This document shows, piece after piece, positions 32,049-42,281 of a stretch of DNA of 64,000 nucleotides. Every line of letters begins with the position of its first letter. The stretch's first letter is position 1. The notes under the pieces were generated by a model. That model searched no databases, was not told the DNA's origin, and saw only the letters and a program-made list of their open reading frames with translations. Source of the DNA: Fistulifera solaris (Eukaryota; Bacillariophyta; Bacillariophyceae; Naviculales; Stauroneidaceae). The stretch is from contig AP026136.1 in NCBI GenBank assembly GCA_030295235.1, positions 1,178,001 through 1,242,000 of the forward strand, in the 5' to 3' direction. The position numbers were made by a program, and so were the translations under genes.

Positions 32049-33665
32049 ATGATGCTCGTCAAATTCTTGTCTCTCGTGGGGATGTTATTCGCGCCGCATG
32101 TCGAAGCACACGGTGGTCTAATTTCCCCTCGAAGCCGTAATCGGGTTGCCCGAGAAGATGGTTCCGAGCGTCCTGGGAAGGGCGTGCCGACGCCCGAATA
32201 CTGCTGGCACTGCTTGAATGATAACAACGGTTTGTGCGGCAAAGTTGGCTCGAACGACTACGACAAGTGGGTTGATTCGGTGGGAATCCCGATGCCTTGG
32301 TCGTCGCAGGTTACTTGGAAACAGGGACAAGTCGTTCAGATTGAATTTGAAATCACGGCAAATCACTGGGGTCATGTCGAGTTGCATGCTTGTCCTCGAG
32401 GTCGCCAGTCGACGCAGCGATGCTTAGATGAGTACCCGCTGGAGTTTGTTGCGGATGTAAGTCATGGAATGCCCCAGGATGCTTCCTTTCCGCAACGTGG
32501 TTACCTTACGGGAGGGGAATCCAAGTTTACTATGCAATTTCGCTTGCCGAATGACTTGGAGGGTTCGCAAGTTTTGCTGCAGGTACGTTGCGTGTTTTGA
32601 GCGGAGCGTGTGTGATTGCTTGATATGACTAACATGCTCGTCGCTCTCTATTTTACGACTAGTGGAAGTACATTACTGCCAACTCGTAAGTTAAAGAAGC
32701 TTCTTGCAAGCCGACTTCCGCTTGTATAAGGAACACTAACAACTTTTCCTTCTCAGGTGCAATCCTCCTGGCTACAAGGAGTATTTCAGCGGCATTGTAA
32801 ACCCGAGCAAGTCATTCAATAGTGTACTGCGAACTTGCACTCTCCCTTATCCTACTAAAGGCAACCAAGGACCTCCCGAGCAGTTTTGGAATTGTGCCGA
32901 AGGTTCGTAACGAAGATGATCTCATTTCCCACGTTTGCGTATTCGAGAACTCATCTTACTTACTTCTGCTTCATACATTCGAAAGTCTCTGTTGCTGGTG
33001 CAGCTCCCGCTTCACAGCCGACACCAACCTCTGCCCCATTGATTCTTCCTACGCCCATTAGCATTCCTGTCGCTGTACCTGTTGTGGCACCGATTCCTGT
33101 CCCCGTTCATGCTCCTACGGTGGCACCCGTCAATGCACCAGTTCGCGTCCCGGTGCGGGCGCCTGTGATCGCGCCAGTTCGTAATACTCCCATCTCGGTT
33201 CCTGTTTCGTTTCCAGAGGTCGAACCCGTACCGGTGAATCTGCCCTTGACTACAGATACTGGGTGTTGCTCGTTCAACTTCAAGACGTGCATCACCAATC
33301 GATTCTGGTGCGGGACGACCGAGTTTGACTGTCTTTCGTGCGAATCTGTGGCGAATTGGCTACCCAGGGGAAGTCTCGAGAATACCGGTTGCTTGCCTCG
33401 TTTCACAAATTGCAACAACGGAACGTGCTGTCCGGGTCTGGTGTGCTACGAACGGAGTGCTTGGTATTCGCAGTGTCTCCCTCCTCAAGACATACCATTG
33501 ACGGCAACCGATGTGACGACCGTGTCCGAATCGAAGGAAGATGCCGACGGAAGTTGCTTGTCGAGTTCCCAGAGGTGCAATGTTGGGGTCTGCTGCTCTG
33601 GCTTGACTTGTAAAAAGAAGAAATTCTGGCATCGCAATCCACAATGTGTTCTTTCTGAAAAATAA
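32049..33665 (+). CDS. Candidate lytic polysaccharide monooxygenase (AA15-like) with Cys-rich C-terminus
   Basis: Four exons: 32049-32582, 32663-32685 (23 nt), 32757-32902 and 32986-33665. The signal peptide ends VEA, leaving mature N-terminal His (HGGLISPRSRN), the first ligand of the LPMO histidine brace. The second His lies in ITANHWGHVEL, matching the T-x-NH-x-G pattern of AA15 enzymes. The small exon 2 and exon 3 supply WKYITANSCNPPG and PEQFWNCAEV, with the family's late Cys. After the catalytic part comes a Pro/Val/Ala-rich linker, then two Cys-rich modules (TNCNNGTCCPGLVC; QRCNVGVCCSGLTCKKKK) that could bind cell-wall polymer. Oxidative cleavage of chitin or cellulose is inferred, with copper cofactor. 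Frames join without breaks. Confidence 0.75.
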
Positions 33666-33984
33666 GATATAACTTCAGAAGCTGTTTTTCGATGAATCAT
33701 TTCCGTAGGGACCAAGTCACGGGCAAGGATAGCTAAAGATTACTAGACTCTATTGGTATCTGACTTCATAGCTTCACTCCACGGACAAGAGACTAGCAGC
33801 GTATGTATGCCCTAACGAAAACTTCCATTATGACGCATGATAATGTTCATTGTATAAAGATTTCTACAAAAGTCGTTCTGCACGCTTAGTGGACTCGTGG
33901 CGCATCGTTTCAGATGATTCTTTGAGTCGAAAAGCCGTAGCAAATCGCACAAAAAAATCCTACCTCCAAGTGTAAAAGGAACTA

Positions 33985-34240
33985 GAACGTGACTGCATTT
34001 CAGTCATGAATGACACTTCGAAAATCGAATGTGATTCTATGCTCACTAGCTTCCATTCGTTCTGCACACATGATAAGCTCATAGCACCTGTACTAGGATA
34101 TATTTACCTTTCGCAGCTTTTTTAAATCCAACGTCTTTGTGTCTTGACATCGAAAAGCCGTTGCACCCTGTGCTCATTCGAATCTACTATTGTTCAAAGT
34201 GTAGAATCAACTTTAACGTGACTGAAGTTCAGTCATGAAT
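33985..34240 (+). repeat. Dispersed ~255-bp repeat, copy 1
   Basis: Starts and ends with the palindromic motif gtgactg-N4/5-cagtcatgaat (33989-34011 and 34218-34240) and aligns along its length with 53567-53823. Shared blocks include cttccatYcgttct, tcgcag, tcgaaaagcSgttgca, tgctcatt and ttcaaagtgtagaatcaac. Non-coding. It ends about 100 nt upstream of the HAD nucleotidase gene, so it may be either an old mobile element or a shared promoter module. Confidence 0.7.
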
Positions 34241-34341
34241 CATTGCGAAATACTCCGTAATACTGATGTGCGCAGCAATGAAAACATTAAGCAAGAATCT
34301 GTGTTGTTGCTGTTATGCTATGGTAACGAATCTTTATCAAG

Positions 34342-36087
34342 ATGATATTTTTTTCACTTCTACTCCTCTCATTAAGCTTTCAGGATGTCTTCACTTTTAC
34401 TGCTTTTAGTAGAAAGGGAGTACTTCCAACTCTGCGATCGCAAGTAGATGATCACACAACAACGACAAAGACGACTACGAAAATAAACGAAAATGAAGGC
34501 GGTCGTTACGACAAATTGCTTAAAGAACTCAATTTAGACCTTCCTGCACTCGCCAGACTTCCAAAGAAGCACACAATTACCCCCTTTGATGTCTTTTGCA
34601 ACCGCGAATTGAAATTAGAGGGCATTCAGGCGATCGGATTCGACATGGATTACACGCTAGCACAATACAACGAAACAACATTTGCTGAACTCGCTTTTGA
34701 CGGTGCAAAGCGAAAGCTCGTCGAAAGTCTCGGTTATCCCGAAGAAGTGTTAGATTTCACGTACGATCCGGCACATTGGGTGCGTGGGTTGATCATTGAT
34801 ACACAGCGCGGTAACTTTCTCAAAATCGATCGTCACAAGTACGTGCGAGTTGCACGCCACGGCTTCGAGGTCATTTCCAGTACAACACGAAAGCATCTGT
34901 ACTCGCGGCAATTCAACAAGGTCATGAGTTTTACCGAAAAACAGTTTGTGAATATGGATACCCTGTTTCAATTCGTCGATGCGCACCTCTTCGCTAGTCT
35001 GATTGAGCTGAAAGACAAGGGCGATTACGAGGAACTGGATTACAAAACATACGAAGAAATCTACCGCCAAGTAAGAGAATGTGTCGATTTATGCCATCGC
35101 GATGGAGTCATCAAAGATCAAGTCCATTTGAATCCAGAGCCGTACGTCATTTTCGACAAGGGGATGGTCCCTATGTTACGGCGGTTCCGCCAAGAAGGAA
35201 TTAAGCTGTTTTTGCTGACAAACTCCTTGTGGGAATATACTTCAACCGTAATGAACTATCTTTATCATGGAGAGCGTGTCCCGGACGAACGTCAGAAGGA
35301 TAACGAGTGGATGGAACTATTTGATTTGGTCATTACGGGTGCGTGCAAGCCGGCGTATATGGTTGACTCGCACCTCAATCTATTTCGTGTCGATCCTTCG
35401 ACTGGTACATTGAGAAACACCGACGGTGTGTACGAGATTGAAGCGCTTGGTCCAAATGGGGCAACAAAGTTTCTACAGAAGGGTAAAACGTTCCAGGGTG
35501 GCAATTGGTTGCACTTGCAAGCTATGTTAGAAATTGAAGCCGGAGAAGAGATTTTATACGTTGGGGATCACTTGTATTCCGATGTACTCCGCAGCAAGCG
35601 AACTTTGGGATGGCGCTCGGTCTTCATCATGCCAGAGCTCGAAGACGAAATGAAAACATTTGCGGCGAATGCACCCTTGGCGAGGCAGATCATTGAATTG
35701 CGCAAGCTTCGTGAGGAACTTGGAGTATTGGGCGAAGTCCTGCGTCGTCAAGCAGACAACCCACAGAAGGAGCAAGAATTGAATCATTTGAATGATCAAG
35801 ACGACCTTTTAAAGGAAAAACTGATCGAGATGACGAGCCGCTGGCACGCCGCATTCCATCCTATTTGGGGTGCTATGTTTCATGCGGGATACCAAGATTC
35901 ACGATTTGCTTTTTACGTACAGAACTATGCCTGTGTGTACACAAGTCGCGCAAGCAACTTGGGTCTATGGTCGAAGCAGCGTTCCTTCCGGACGTCTATG
36001 GAGATGTTGTCGCACGATCGCCTTTTGTTCGCTACAGATCATACAGACTTTGCTGAAGTTGATCCCTGGACACACATTGCAGAATAA
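34342..36087 (+). CDS. HAD-superfamily 5'-nucleotidase (cN-II / NT5DC type)
   Basis: 581 residues, one exon, intact. Catalytic motif I is FDMDYTLAQY (D-x-D nucleophile and acid). FLLTNS is motif II, and VGDHLYSDVLRSK is motif IV with acidic magnesium ligands; the late conserved LFDLVITGACKP is also present. HAD-IG nucleotidases remove phosphate from purine nucleotides; the NT5DC branch has less defined substrates. The N-terminus is a signal peptide (FFSLLLLSLSFQDVFTFTAFSRK) whose end resembles a plastid presequence with F after cleavage, so plastid location is possible. The C-terminal third includes a coiled coil and PIWGAMFHAGYQDSRFAFYV, conserved in the family. Confidence 0.88.
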   Translation: MIFFSLLLLSLSFQDVFTFTAFSRKGVLPTLRSQVDDHTTTTKTTTKINENEGGRYDKLLKELNLDLPALARLPKKHTITPFDVFCNRELKLEGIQAIGFDMDYTLAQYNETTFAELAFDGAKRKLVESLGYPEEVLDFTYDPAHWVRGLIIDTQRGNFLKIDRHKYVRVARHGFEVISSTTRKHLYSRQFNKVMSFTEKQFVNMDTLFQFVDAHLFASLIELKDKGDYEELDYKTYEEIYRQVRECVDLCHRDGVIKDQVHLNPEPYVIFDKGMVPMLRRFRQEGIKLFLLTNSLWEYTSTVMNYLYHGERVPDERQKDNEWMELFDLVITGACKPAYMVDSHLNLFRVDPSTGTLRNTDGVYEIEALGPNGATKFLQKGKTFQGGNWLHLQAMLEIEAGEEILYVGDHLYSDVLRSKRTLGWRSVFIMPELEDEMKTFAANAPLARQIIELRKLREELGVLGEVLRRQADNPQKEQELNHLNDQDDLLKEKLIEMTSRWHAAFHPIWGAMFHAGYQDSRFAFYVQNYACVYTSRASNLGLWSKQRSFRTSMEMLSHDRLLFATDHTDFAEVDPWTHIAE

Positions 36088-37390
36088 ACTGCATAACTCT
36101 GAAGTCACCCTATAAACCGTCACTTTGCAGTATTATCATTTCTTCCCATTGAGTTATAACGGGACCATTTAGTGGTTTCTTTCGAAATGGTTATTATACC
36201 GCCGGTACTCCGCACCCCAATTTTGTTGAATAAACAATGTAGCTAGTCGATTAACCCGGAGGGACGATCATTGCTGATATGTGAACACCTTTGTGTGAGA
36301 CCCAGGGATAAAGAAAGAACCAAGTTTCAACACCGGAGTCCATTCGTGATGTATAATAACATCATCCCGCACTGTCGATAAGTGTATGCATTTTGAGCAT
36401 ACGTGATAGTCAACAATGATAGTTCTCAACTACATTACCGATGCACAGCTCGCTCTGATTGCTTGGATCGTTCAAACCTAATTAAAAACTATGGTCCGAA
36501 ATGTAAGTCCATTTTTGCCAAGACTGGAAAATCAGTCAATGGTCACGAGCAATAGCGAAGATATTGTACACCAATTATCGTGTTACTGAGACATATCTCT
36601 GTGTACCTTAATAAAAACCTTTGAACTGCTGTAATGGATCACTATTGGCTTCGCGCTTGATGCATGGCTCACTGCGATGGATGTCAGATCGTCCTAGATA
36701 GTTCACTTAGATTTACTAAGTGGGCCACTGGATTTTCAGTCATGAGTCATTAACCGTTCGCGAACACGGCACTTGGCACTTGGCAAGTGATTTGATTTCT
36801 TCTGTGATTTCCTCTTGGCAGCACGAAGAAGAATAATGACTCCTCGTTCTCTCTGTTCTTTATGACCATACTTTGATAGTTTCTGTAGATGACGTTGTAT
36901 GACTAACTCTAGAGAGAAGAGTCAAGAGTCAACCGTCACCCCTACAATTGGTTTTCTATACCGGTGCGATTTGCGATAATGGCAACATTTTAGGCGTCGT
37001 ATTTTACATTTAGGCAGTCTAAAGTCCGAAAGTTGTGTGGTTTTCGACTTGCGGTTTCCGTTTCTGGCGCTTGTATTCGGCTGAGTGCCGGTTGCGCTTC
37101 TCTCTTATGTATAGTGAAGGCAATTTTTGTCGTTCGTCATCGAACATCGGCTGGCGCGCCACTCCCTCCCTCCACTCCTTCCACGCCACCAAAATAGAGC
37201 AACAACCACCTCCATCCGCCACAGCAATCTTGAAATTTTTATCACCTCAATCGTCACAACGAAACGACCCAAATACTTTCCAGAGAGCGAGTGCCTAATT
37301 GCCTCCTTTCAGTTCTTTTCTTCTTTCTTCCCTTCTCGCTGTTCAGGTCTTCTTCCCTAGCAGCGCAGTATTAGTGAAGGAGCATTGTGA
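36088..37390. other. Intergenic and 5' leader, no gene
   Basis: About 1.3 kb. No convincing coding region. It contains a half-copy of the dispersed palindrome near 36735-36752 (ttttcagtcatgagtcatta) and, near the right end, pyrimidine-rich stretches probably belonging to the AdoMet decarboxylase promoter or leader. Confidence 0.45.
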
Positions 37391-37559
37391 ATGCTTGTAA
37401 GTAGCGCGCAAATGCATTTTCTCGAGTTGATGATAATCCGTCAACGGCTCGCTCACCTTTGTGTTCTCCATTAGCCCGTACCAATTGTGGTTTTCTTCGT
37501 TCCTTTCCTCTTGGCAGTTCCCGGACCTGCCAAGGCTTACCCTAGCTAGCAGCGCGTAA
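37391..37559 (+). promoter_or_regulatory. Upstream ORF and possible leader intron of AdoMet decarboxylase
   Basis: An ATG at 37391 opens a 27-codon frame that stops at 37474 if the leader is unspliced. Two codons in lies a perfect donor (gtaagt, 37397) paired with an acceptor at cctcttggcag (37517). If this 121-nt intron is removed, the same ATG reads a different 15-codon peptide ending at TAA 37557-37559, five bases before the main start. Polyamine-responsive uORFs occur in the AMD1 leaders of plants and mammals, so regulation by polyamine level is an inference worth testing. Confidence 0.45.
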
Positions 37560-37564
37560 TTAAG

Positions 37565-38881
37565 ATGGCTTTTACCGAAGAAACGCACTCGACCTCTTCG
37601 AGTGATAACGAAGTCCCAGCGACTGTGGGTGGCACTGCAACTCATTTTCATCCTGCTGTTCCGGAAGATGACAACAATTCGGGTCAAGAACGTGATTACA
37701 CGGGCATGTTTGAAGGCCCGGAAAAGACTCTCGAAGTTGTCTTTCGTCGCGTCAGTGATGAATACACGGATGCGAGTACGGGTGATTTGACTCCGATGCA
37801 GACGCCTCCTAACACCAAGCTAGGTCTTCGCAACTTGACGCGAGAGCAACTCGATCGCATCTGTGCTCGAGCTCGTTGCACGATCCTTTCTTGCATTTCC
37901 AATCAGTATTTGGATGCCTATGTCTTGAGTGAGTCGTCGCTCTTTGTGTATCCCTATATGTTGGTCCTCAAGACGTGCGGAACAACGACTTTGTTGCGAT
38001 GCATCGCCACTCTCATTGACTTGGGACGCACGTTGGGACTGGAGATTGATTGGGTTGGTTACAGTCGCAAGAACTTCAATTTTCCTGGAGATCAGTCCTT
38101 TCCTCATCAGTCCTTTCATCAGGAGTTGGACTATCTCTACTCGCATCGCAATCTCTGCGAACGCTTGGACGGGTCTGGCTACACGCTAGGACCTGTTACA
38201 GGAGATCATTGGTTTGTCTTTGTGGCAGACCAGACGCTTCGCTCGAAGGCGCTGGACTGCGACACTGACCGCGTGTTGAACATCATGATGTTTGATATCG
38301 ATGAACAGGTTGCAGAGCTCTTTTACTACAACCGTTACCAAGAGTCTGATGATGAGCCCATTGCTGAGAATGATATGAAACGCATTGCTGCCGCGCAGAC
38401 GAAGGCTGCGGGTATTGACAGTCTTTGCCCAGGTGCACTTATCGACAGTGCGGCCTTTGAACCTTGCGGATACTCGATGAACGCTGTTCTTTTCCGTTCC
38501 TACAGCACGATGCATATCACCCCTGAGGCTGGATCGTCTTACGCGTCTTTTGAAACGAACCAAAAGGTCAGTTCTTACAAGAGTCTCATCAGTAATGTGA
38601 TTCGCACGTTCCGCCCGAAGCGTTTTGTAATGACGCTCATGGCGGATGAAGGTGGATTGCAGCAGATCACAGAGAATCCTTTGACCGATAACGCTTCGGC
38701 AGCAAAGATTGTGGTGCCCTTTGAGAAGAGCGGTATGAAGTGCAGCTACAAGCGTGCGAGTACGGCGTCGATTAAGGTCGAGGAAGACTGTTGCTGCTTG
38801 ATGGGAAATTGGGTTCTTGAGGAGCCTTCCAAGCAATCCTCTTCGGCGACTCAGCGAGCTCGTGGTATTTCGATTTCGTGA
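37565..38881 (+). CDS. AMD1: S-adenosylmethionine decarboxylase proenzyme
   Basis: 438 residues, one exon, intact. Family landmarks in order: FEGPEK; the self-processing site YVLSESSLFVYP, where cleavage before the second Ser of ESS yields the pyruvoyl group; LKTCGTTTLL with the catalytic Cys; EPCGYSMNAV; HITPEAGSSYASFETN with the proton-accepting His; and a C-terminal segment. The enzyme makes decarboxylated AdoMet, the aminopropyl donor for spermidine and spermine. In diatoms long-chain polyamines also take part in silica formation, so this gene may feed that pathway (inference). The about 35-residue N-terminal extension before FEGPEK is acidic and Ser/Thr-rich. See the leader entry for likely translational control. 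Confidence 0.95.
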   Translation: MAFTEETHSTSSSDNEVPATVGGTATHFHPAVPEDDNNSGQERDYTGMFEGPEKTLEVVFRRVSDEYTDASTGDLTPMQTPPNTKLGLRNLTREQLDRICARARCTILSCISNQYLDAYVLSESSLFVYPYMLVLKTCGTTTLLRCIATLIDLGRTLGLEIDWVGYSRKNFNFPGDQSFPHQSFHQELDYLYSHRNLCERLDGSGYTLGPVTGDHWFVFVADQTLRSKALDCDTDRVLNIMMFDIDEQVAELFYYNRYQESDDEPIAENDMKRIAAAQTKAAGIDSLCPGALIDSAAFEPCGYSMNAVLFRSYSTMHITPEAGSSYASFETNQKVSSYKSLISNVIRTFRPKRFVMTLMADEGGLQQITENPLTDNASAAKIVVPFEKSGMKCSYKRASTASIKVEEDCCCLMGNWVLEEPSKQSSSATQRARGISIS

Positions 38882-39299
38882 AAGGAAATATGCTTGTCAA
38901 CTTAATGCGAGATAATGAGAAACACGTCCGGGGTTGAGTTTTTGCATTCTCGAGAAACTTAACATAGTAAGAAAATTGTGTCATGTGACTCGTGTCGGAC
39001 TATGGGTTGTGGTTTGTTTCTTTCATTTGTTGTATAACTTTGCTATCTGGTAGTGCGACCAATCGCCGCCTAGTCCGAAAGTCTTCTCCTGCATTCGGTT
39101 TGGCGAATGCGCCACACAGTTTGCAGTGCGAACGGAGTGTAGAAACTGACTGACACCAGTCGTGCATCGTGCATCACTATCACATAAACGTTCTGTCTGC
39201 ACGCGGGTTCGCAAAAAATGCGAACTTGTCAAGAAAATAGACGTTATTCTCCACGAAAAAGTTGTGCATTGTTCATAAAACAGGAAAAGAAGACAAAAA
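38882..39299. other. Intergenic, no gene seen
   Basis: About 420 nt between AdoMet decarboxylase and the disrupted Cys-rich gene, which run in the same direction. No recognisable element. Confidence 0.4.
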
Positions 39300-40788
39300 A
39301 TGATCCGCTTACTAATTTTAATATTCCTTCTGCCAACTATTACAAGTGCAGGAAACCATCCTAGAACCTGTGCAGCCCAACTTGATACGTACCGGACGTG
39401 CCTCGCCGCGAAATGCCAATCATTGCTCCCCATTGTGTGCCGGCGTCCACGTGGTTCTCAGCCCTCAAGTTTTAGCAACGATGACGGTGGCTGGTCAAAC
39501 CGTGGCCTGTGACGCTATGAAGCTGATGAGCTGTTCGTATCAAAGCTGGTGCTGCGAGAATCGAGAGGGACAGAAGACAGCTTGCGTTACAGAGGAACAA
39601 TCGTATTGGCAGTGCATAGAACAAGAAGCTGGATGTGGCGCCATTGATTGCGAAGCAGTGCTGGAACCCTCGGAGCCTGAAGAACCCGAGGAGATGGAGC
39701 CGCCAGTCATTATTCCACCGGATACAGATACTGGAGGGGACGATGAAGAGGAGGCGGAACAACCTCGTCCTTCTAACGATACTCCCTCGAACCTGTGCTG
39801 TCGAACTCAAAACGTATCAGAAATGCGTCGTCTCCAACCCCACCAAGTGCCTCGCAGCGTGCACAAACGTCGATGTCATTCTGAACCCAACCCTTTTGGC
39901 AACTATGGAGAATCCTACTCGGGCATGTTATGCATTGAATCTGAAAAGTTGCAAATTCCAGGGATGGTGTTGCAAGAACAATGAAGGTGTTGCCATGGCC
40001 TGTGAAAATGAACAAAACGCATACTGGCAGTGCATACAACAAGAAGTTGGCTGTGGCTCATTCAATTCGCGACACTGCGTTGAAGCCTGGCACAATTTCA
40101 GAAGTTGCAACCTCGACGAGCGTCACTGCAAGAGCCACCAAACAGCCAAGAACATGCCCTACACAGCTACAAGCATACCAGCAGTGCGTCTTTGCAAATC
40201 CCAAATATTGTTATCCTTCGTGTGCGAAGGTGGACGTGATTATCAATCCGAGCGCTTGTTAGCTCAAATGCAAAGCCCGACGAGAGCCTGCACCGCCATG
40301 AAAACCATGAGCTGCGGCTACCAACTATCAGCTTGCTGCAAGAACTATAGAGGCGTGGAAGTAGCCTGTGGCTCAAAAACGTGCTTACTGGCGCTGTATT
40401 GAACAAAAGGCCGGCTGTGGTGCTATTGATTGCAAGAATCTGAAACTGCCTCGTATTAGCACGAGCTCGACGCCGATGGCGAAAATGATTGAGAAGACGA
40501 AGCTGAGAAAGAAGTCTGCCCACATTTCGCCAAGAAGAGGATTGCAGAACCGAACTTCAAACTATGCAGAAATGCCACATGGCCAAAAATTGCAGTCGGG
40601 ACTGTGGCGAGACGATGGTGAAAGATAACTCCTATGAACCAATCCTGAATCTTTGCTGGATGCAAGGTTGCTGCGAAAGATGCGGAACCGAGCAAACGGG
40701 CTACCGTCAATGTCTTGAGCGTCAAACAGAATGCTCTCTTGATTGCAGGATGAATCTGGACCAGCTCGAAGTAAGCGAAGAATACTGA
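39300..40788 (+). pseudogene. Multi-domain Cys-rich secreted protein gene, frame broken repeatedly
   Basis: Begins with a good signal peptide (IRLLILIFLLPTITSAG) and encodes four successive copies of a Cys-rich domain: RTC-x3-LDTYRTC; RTCAVELKTYQKC; RTCPTQLQAYQQC; TELQTMQKC. Each is followed by the SC-x3-CC and YW-x-CIEQ-x-AGCGAIDC parts; acidic linkers separate some copies. At least six single-base frame changes are needed to follow it, near 39405, 39790, 40068, 40259, 40376 and 40490-40540. Most are in short homopolymers, but the one near 40068 is not. The density far exceeds that of neighbouring genes, so I favour a decaying gene, though sequencing error cannot be excluded. Paralogues at 55.4-59.8 kb are largely intact. 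Confidence 0.62.
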
Positions 40789-41176
40789 AGCGGCTGGCGA
40801 TTCTGCTCCTCTTTTGGAACGGAGCTTCCAGGGAGCTTTCGCTATGTGCTTGGCTGCGTTTGTAGTGTTTCAGTGAGACATGCATACCATTTGAATCAAC
40901 GTAAGATAAATGAATAGATATGACGTACATTTGTTGTTGTAGCGAGTTGTGCTTATCGGCTCTAAACTGCTAAACCTCCTTAACGTCTACTCATTGAAAG
41001 GGACGAAAGACTGTTAAGGAATGTAACCAGTTGATTGATCTTGCTCGCACTTCTTGCTAGTCTATCACCTTCTTTCAGTTGTAACGCTGCTGGTTTTCTG
41101 ATGTATCATTTTTAAAAGAATACCGTCTCTAAGATCACGTTGAAGATGAACTTCCAACGCCGTGTTTACTGACTCC

Positions 41177-41633
41177 TTAACAAGACACGCCGCAATGTAG
41201 CAGTCCTCTCACTTCGTCAATCGTCGCGAACTCTATTTTCACGACATCCGTTGTATCAATAGGTCGAAAAGTCGATAAAGGAAATCCATGTCGTGACGTT
41301 TCGTGCTGAACAAGCGCAGAGCCTTTAATAAATATTTCTGTCACGTCGGCGAATGTACTATTGTTGAACACAAGCGATCTTCTTCAAAGCGATCACGGAA
41401 CTCAAAATCATTTATGTCCCTTTGATAAACTCTTCGACAATTGCTGCGACAGCGGCGGGGTTGCCTAAATCAAGAGAAAGACCTGAAGTCATGACGCTGC
41501 ACTGGTGAAGTCCGACGCAATGAGGACCCTCTTCTTCACTTGTGAATGTGCTTTGATTATTCATTCTCTTTAAAAAATACAAGAAAGGGATAATTGCAAA
41601 CGCCGCTAAAAAACACACTGCATCGCTAAACAA
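41177..41633 (-). CDS. Small hypothetical protein with N-terminal membrane anchor (two frame breaks)
   Basis: Starts with a hydrophobic anchor (AVCFLAAFAIIPFLYFL) followed by a soluble part: GNPAAVAAIVEEFIKG, then NDFEFRDRFEED, then FNNSTFADVTEIFIKGSAL, ending LLHCGVSC. Two single-base gaps, at the C3 run 41418-41420 and the A2 pair 41412-41413 on the far side near 41372-41373, split it; adding one base at each gives a continuous protein of about 150 residues. The segment composition hints at an alpha/beta NTF2-like fold, but no family motif is certain. Function unknown. Confidence 0.4.
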
Positions 41634-42281
41634 CGCTGCGCTTCTTTGTTGTGCTAGTAAGCAAGAACCTATAACACTAGTAAGTCAAAGTTAACTATAG
41701 TTCAAAAGTGTTGACCGTTTTTCGGCACGACTAGATTGAGTCATGATAGCCTTTCTATTGTAATACCACCATTAAAATCGAATGCGAACTAGACTTACTA
41801 CGTTTGTTTTTTTGTTTGTTTGCTTCCTCATTAATTATCGTCAACGCTTTGTCTTCTTTCAGAGGACCCTTTTATCTTTCAATCCTTGTATACAAAGTAG
41901 TGACATCACTCATTTAAGCGATCGCCTCAACAAATATGACGATGGCATCTCTTTCGAGTCGCTATTTGTTAAGGAAGCACAGTGCTGTCTTCACGCGCTA
42001 TAAGTAGTCCATTGTCCATTCTCACTTGACCATTCTCGGATTTACCGCCCCAGGACTGCGACGTGACTGTTTTTACCACAGGGTGATGGTGCCTCGACAG
42101 CTGGATATAATTCTTAGCACGAGATGCGTAAAACTTTTCAACCAAAAAATGATTTAATGCATCTTCAACTTTAAAATGAACAGAAACGTTGAAGCGTTAT
42201 AACTGCTATAATTTATGCATTATAAAGGAATTATGAGCACGAATGGATGGCTTTAGCAAATGAAAAGGGTCTGCGAGGTGT
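41634..42281. other. Intergenic, no gene seen
   Basis: About 650 nt upstream of the small anchored protein and downstream of the globin-like gene. Only short frames, AT-rich. No motif recognised. Confidence 0.4.
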
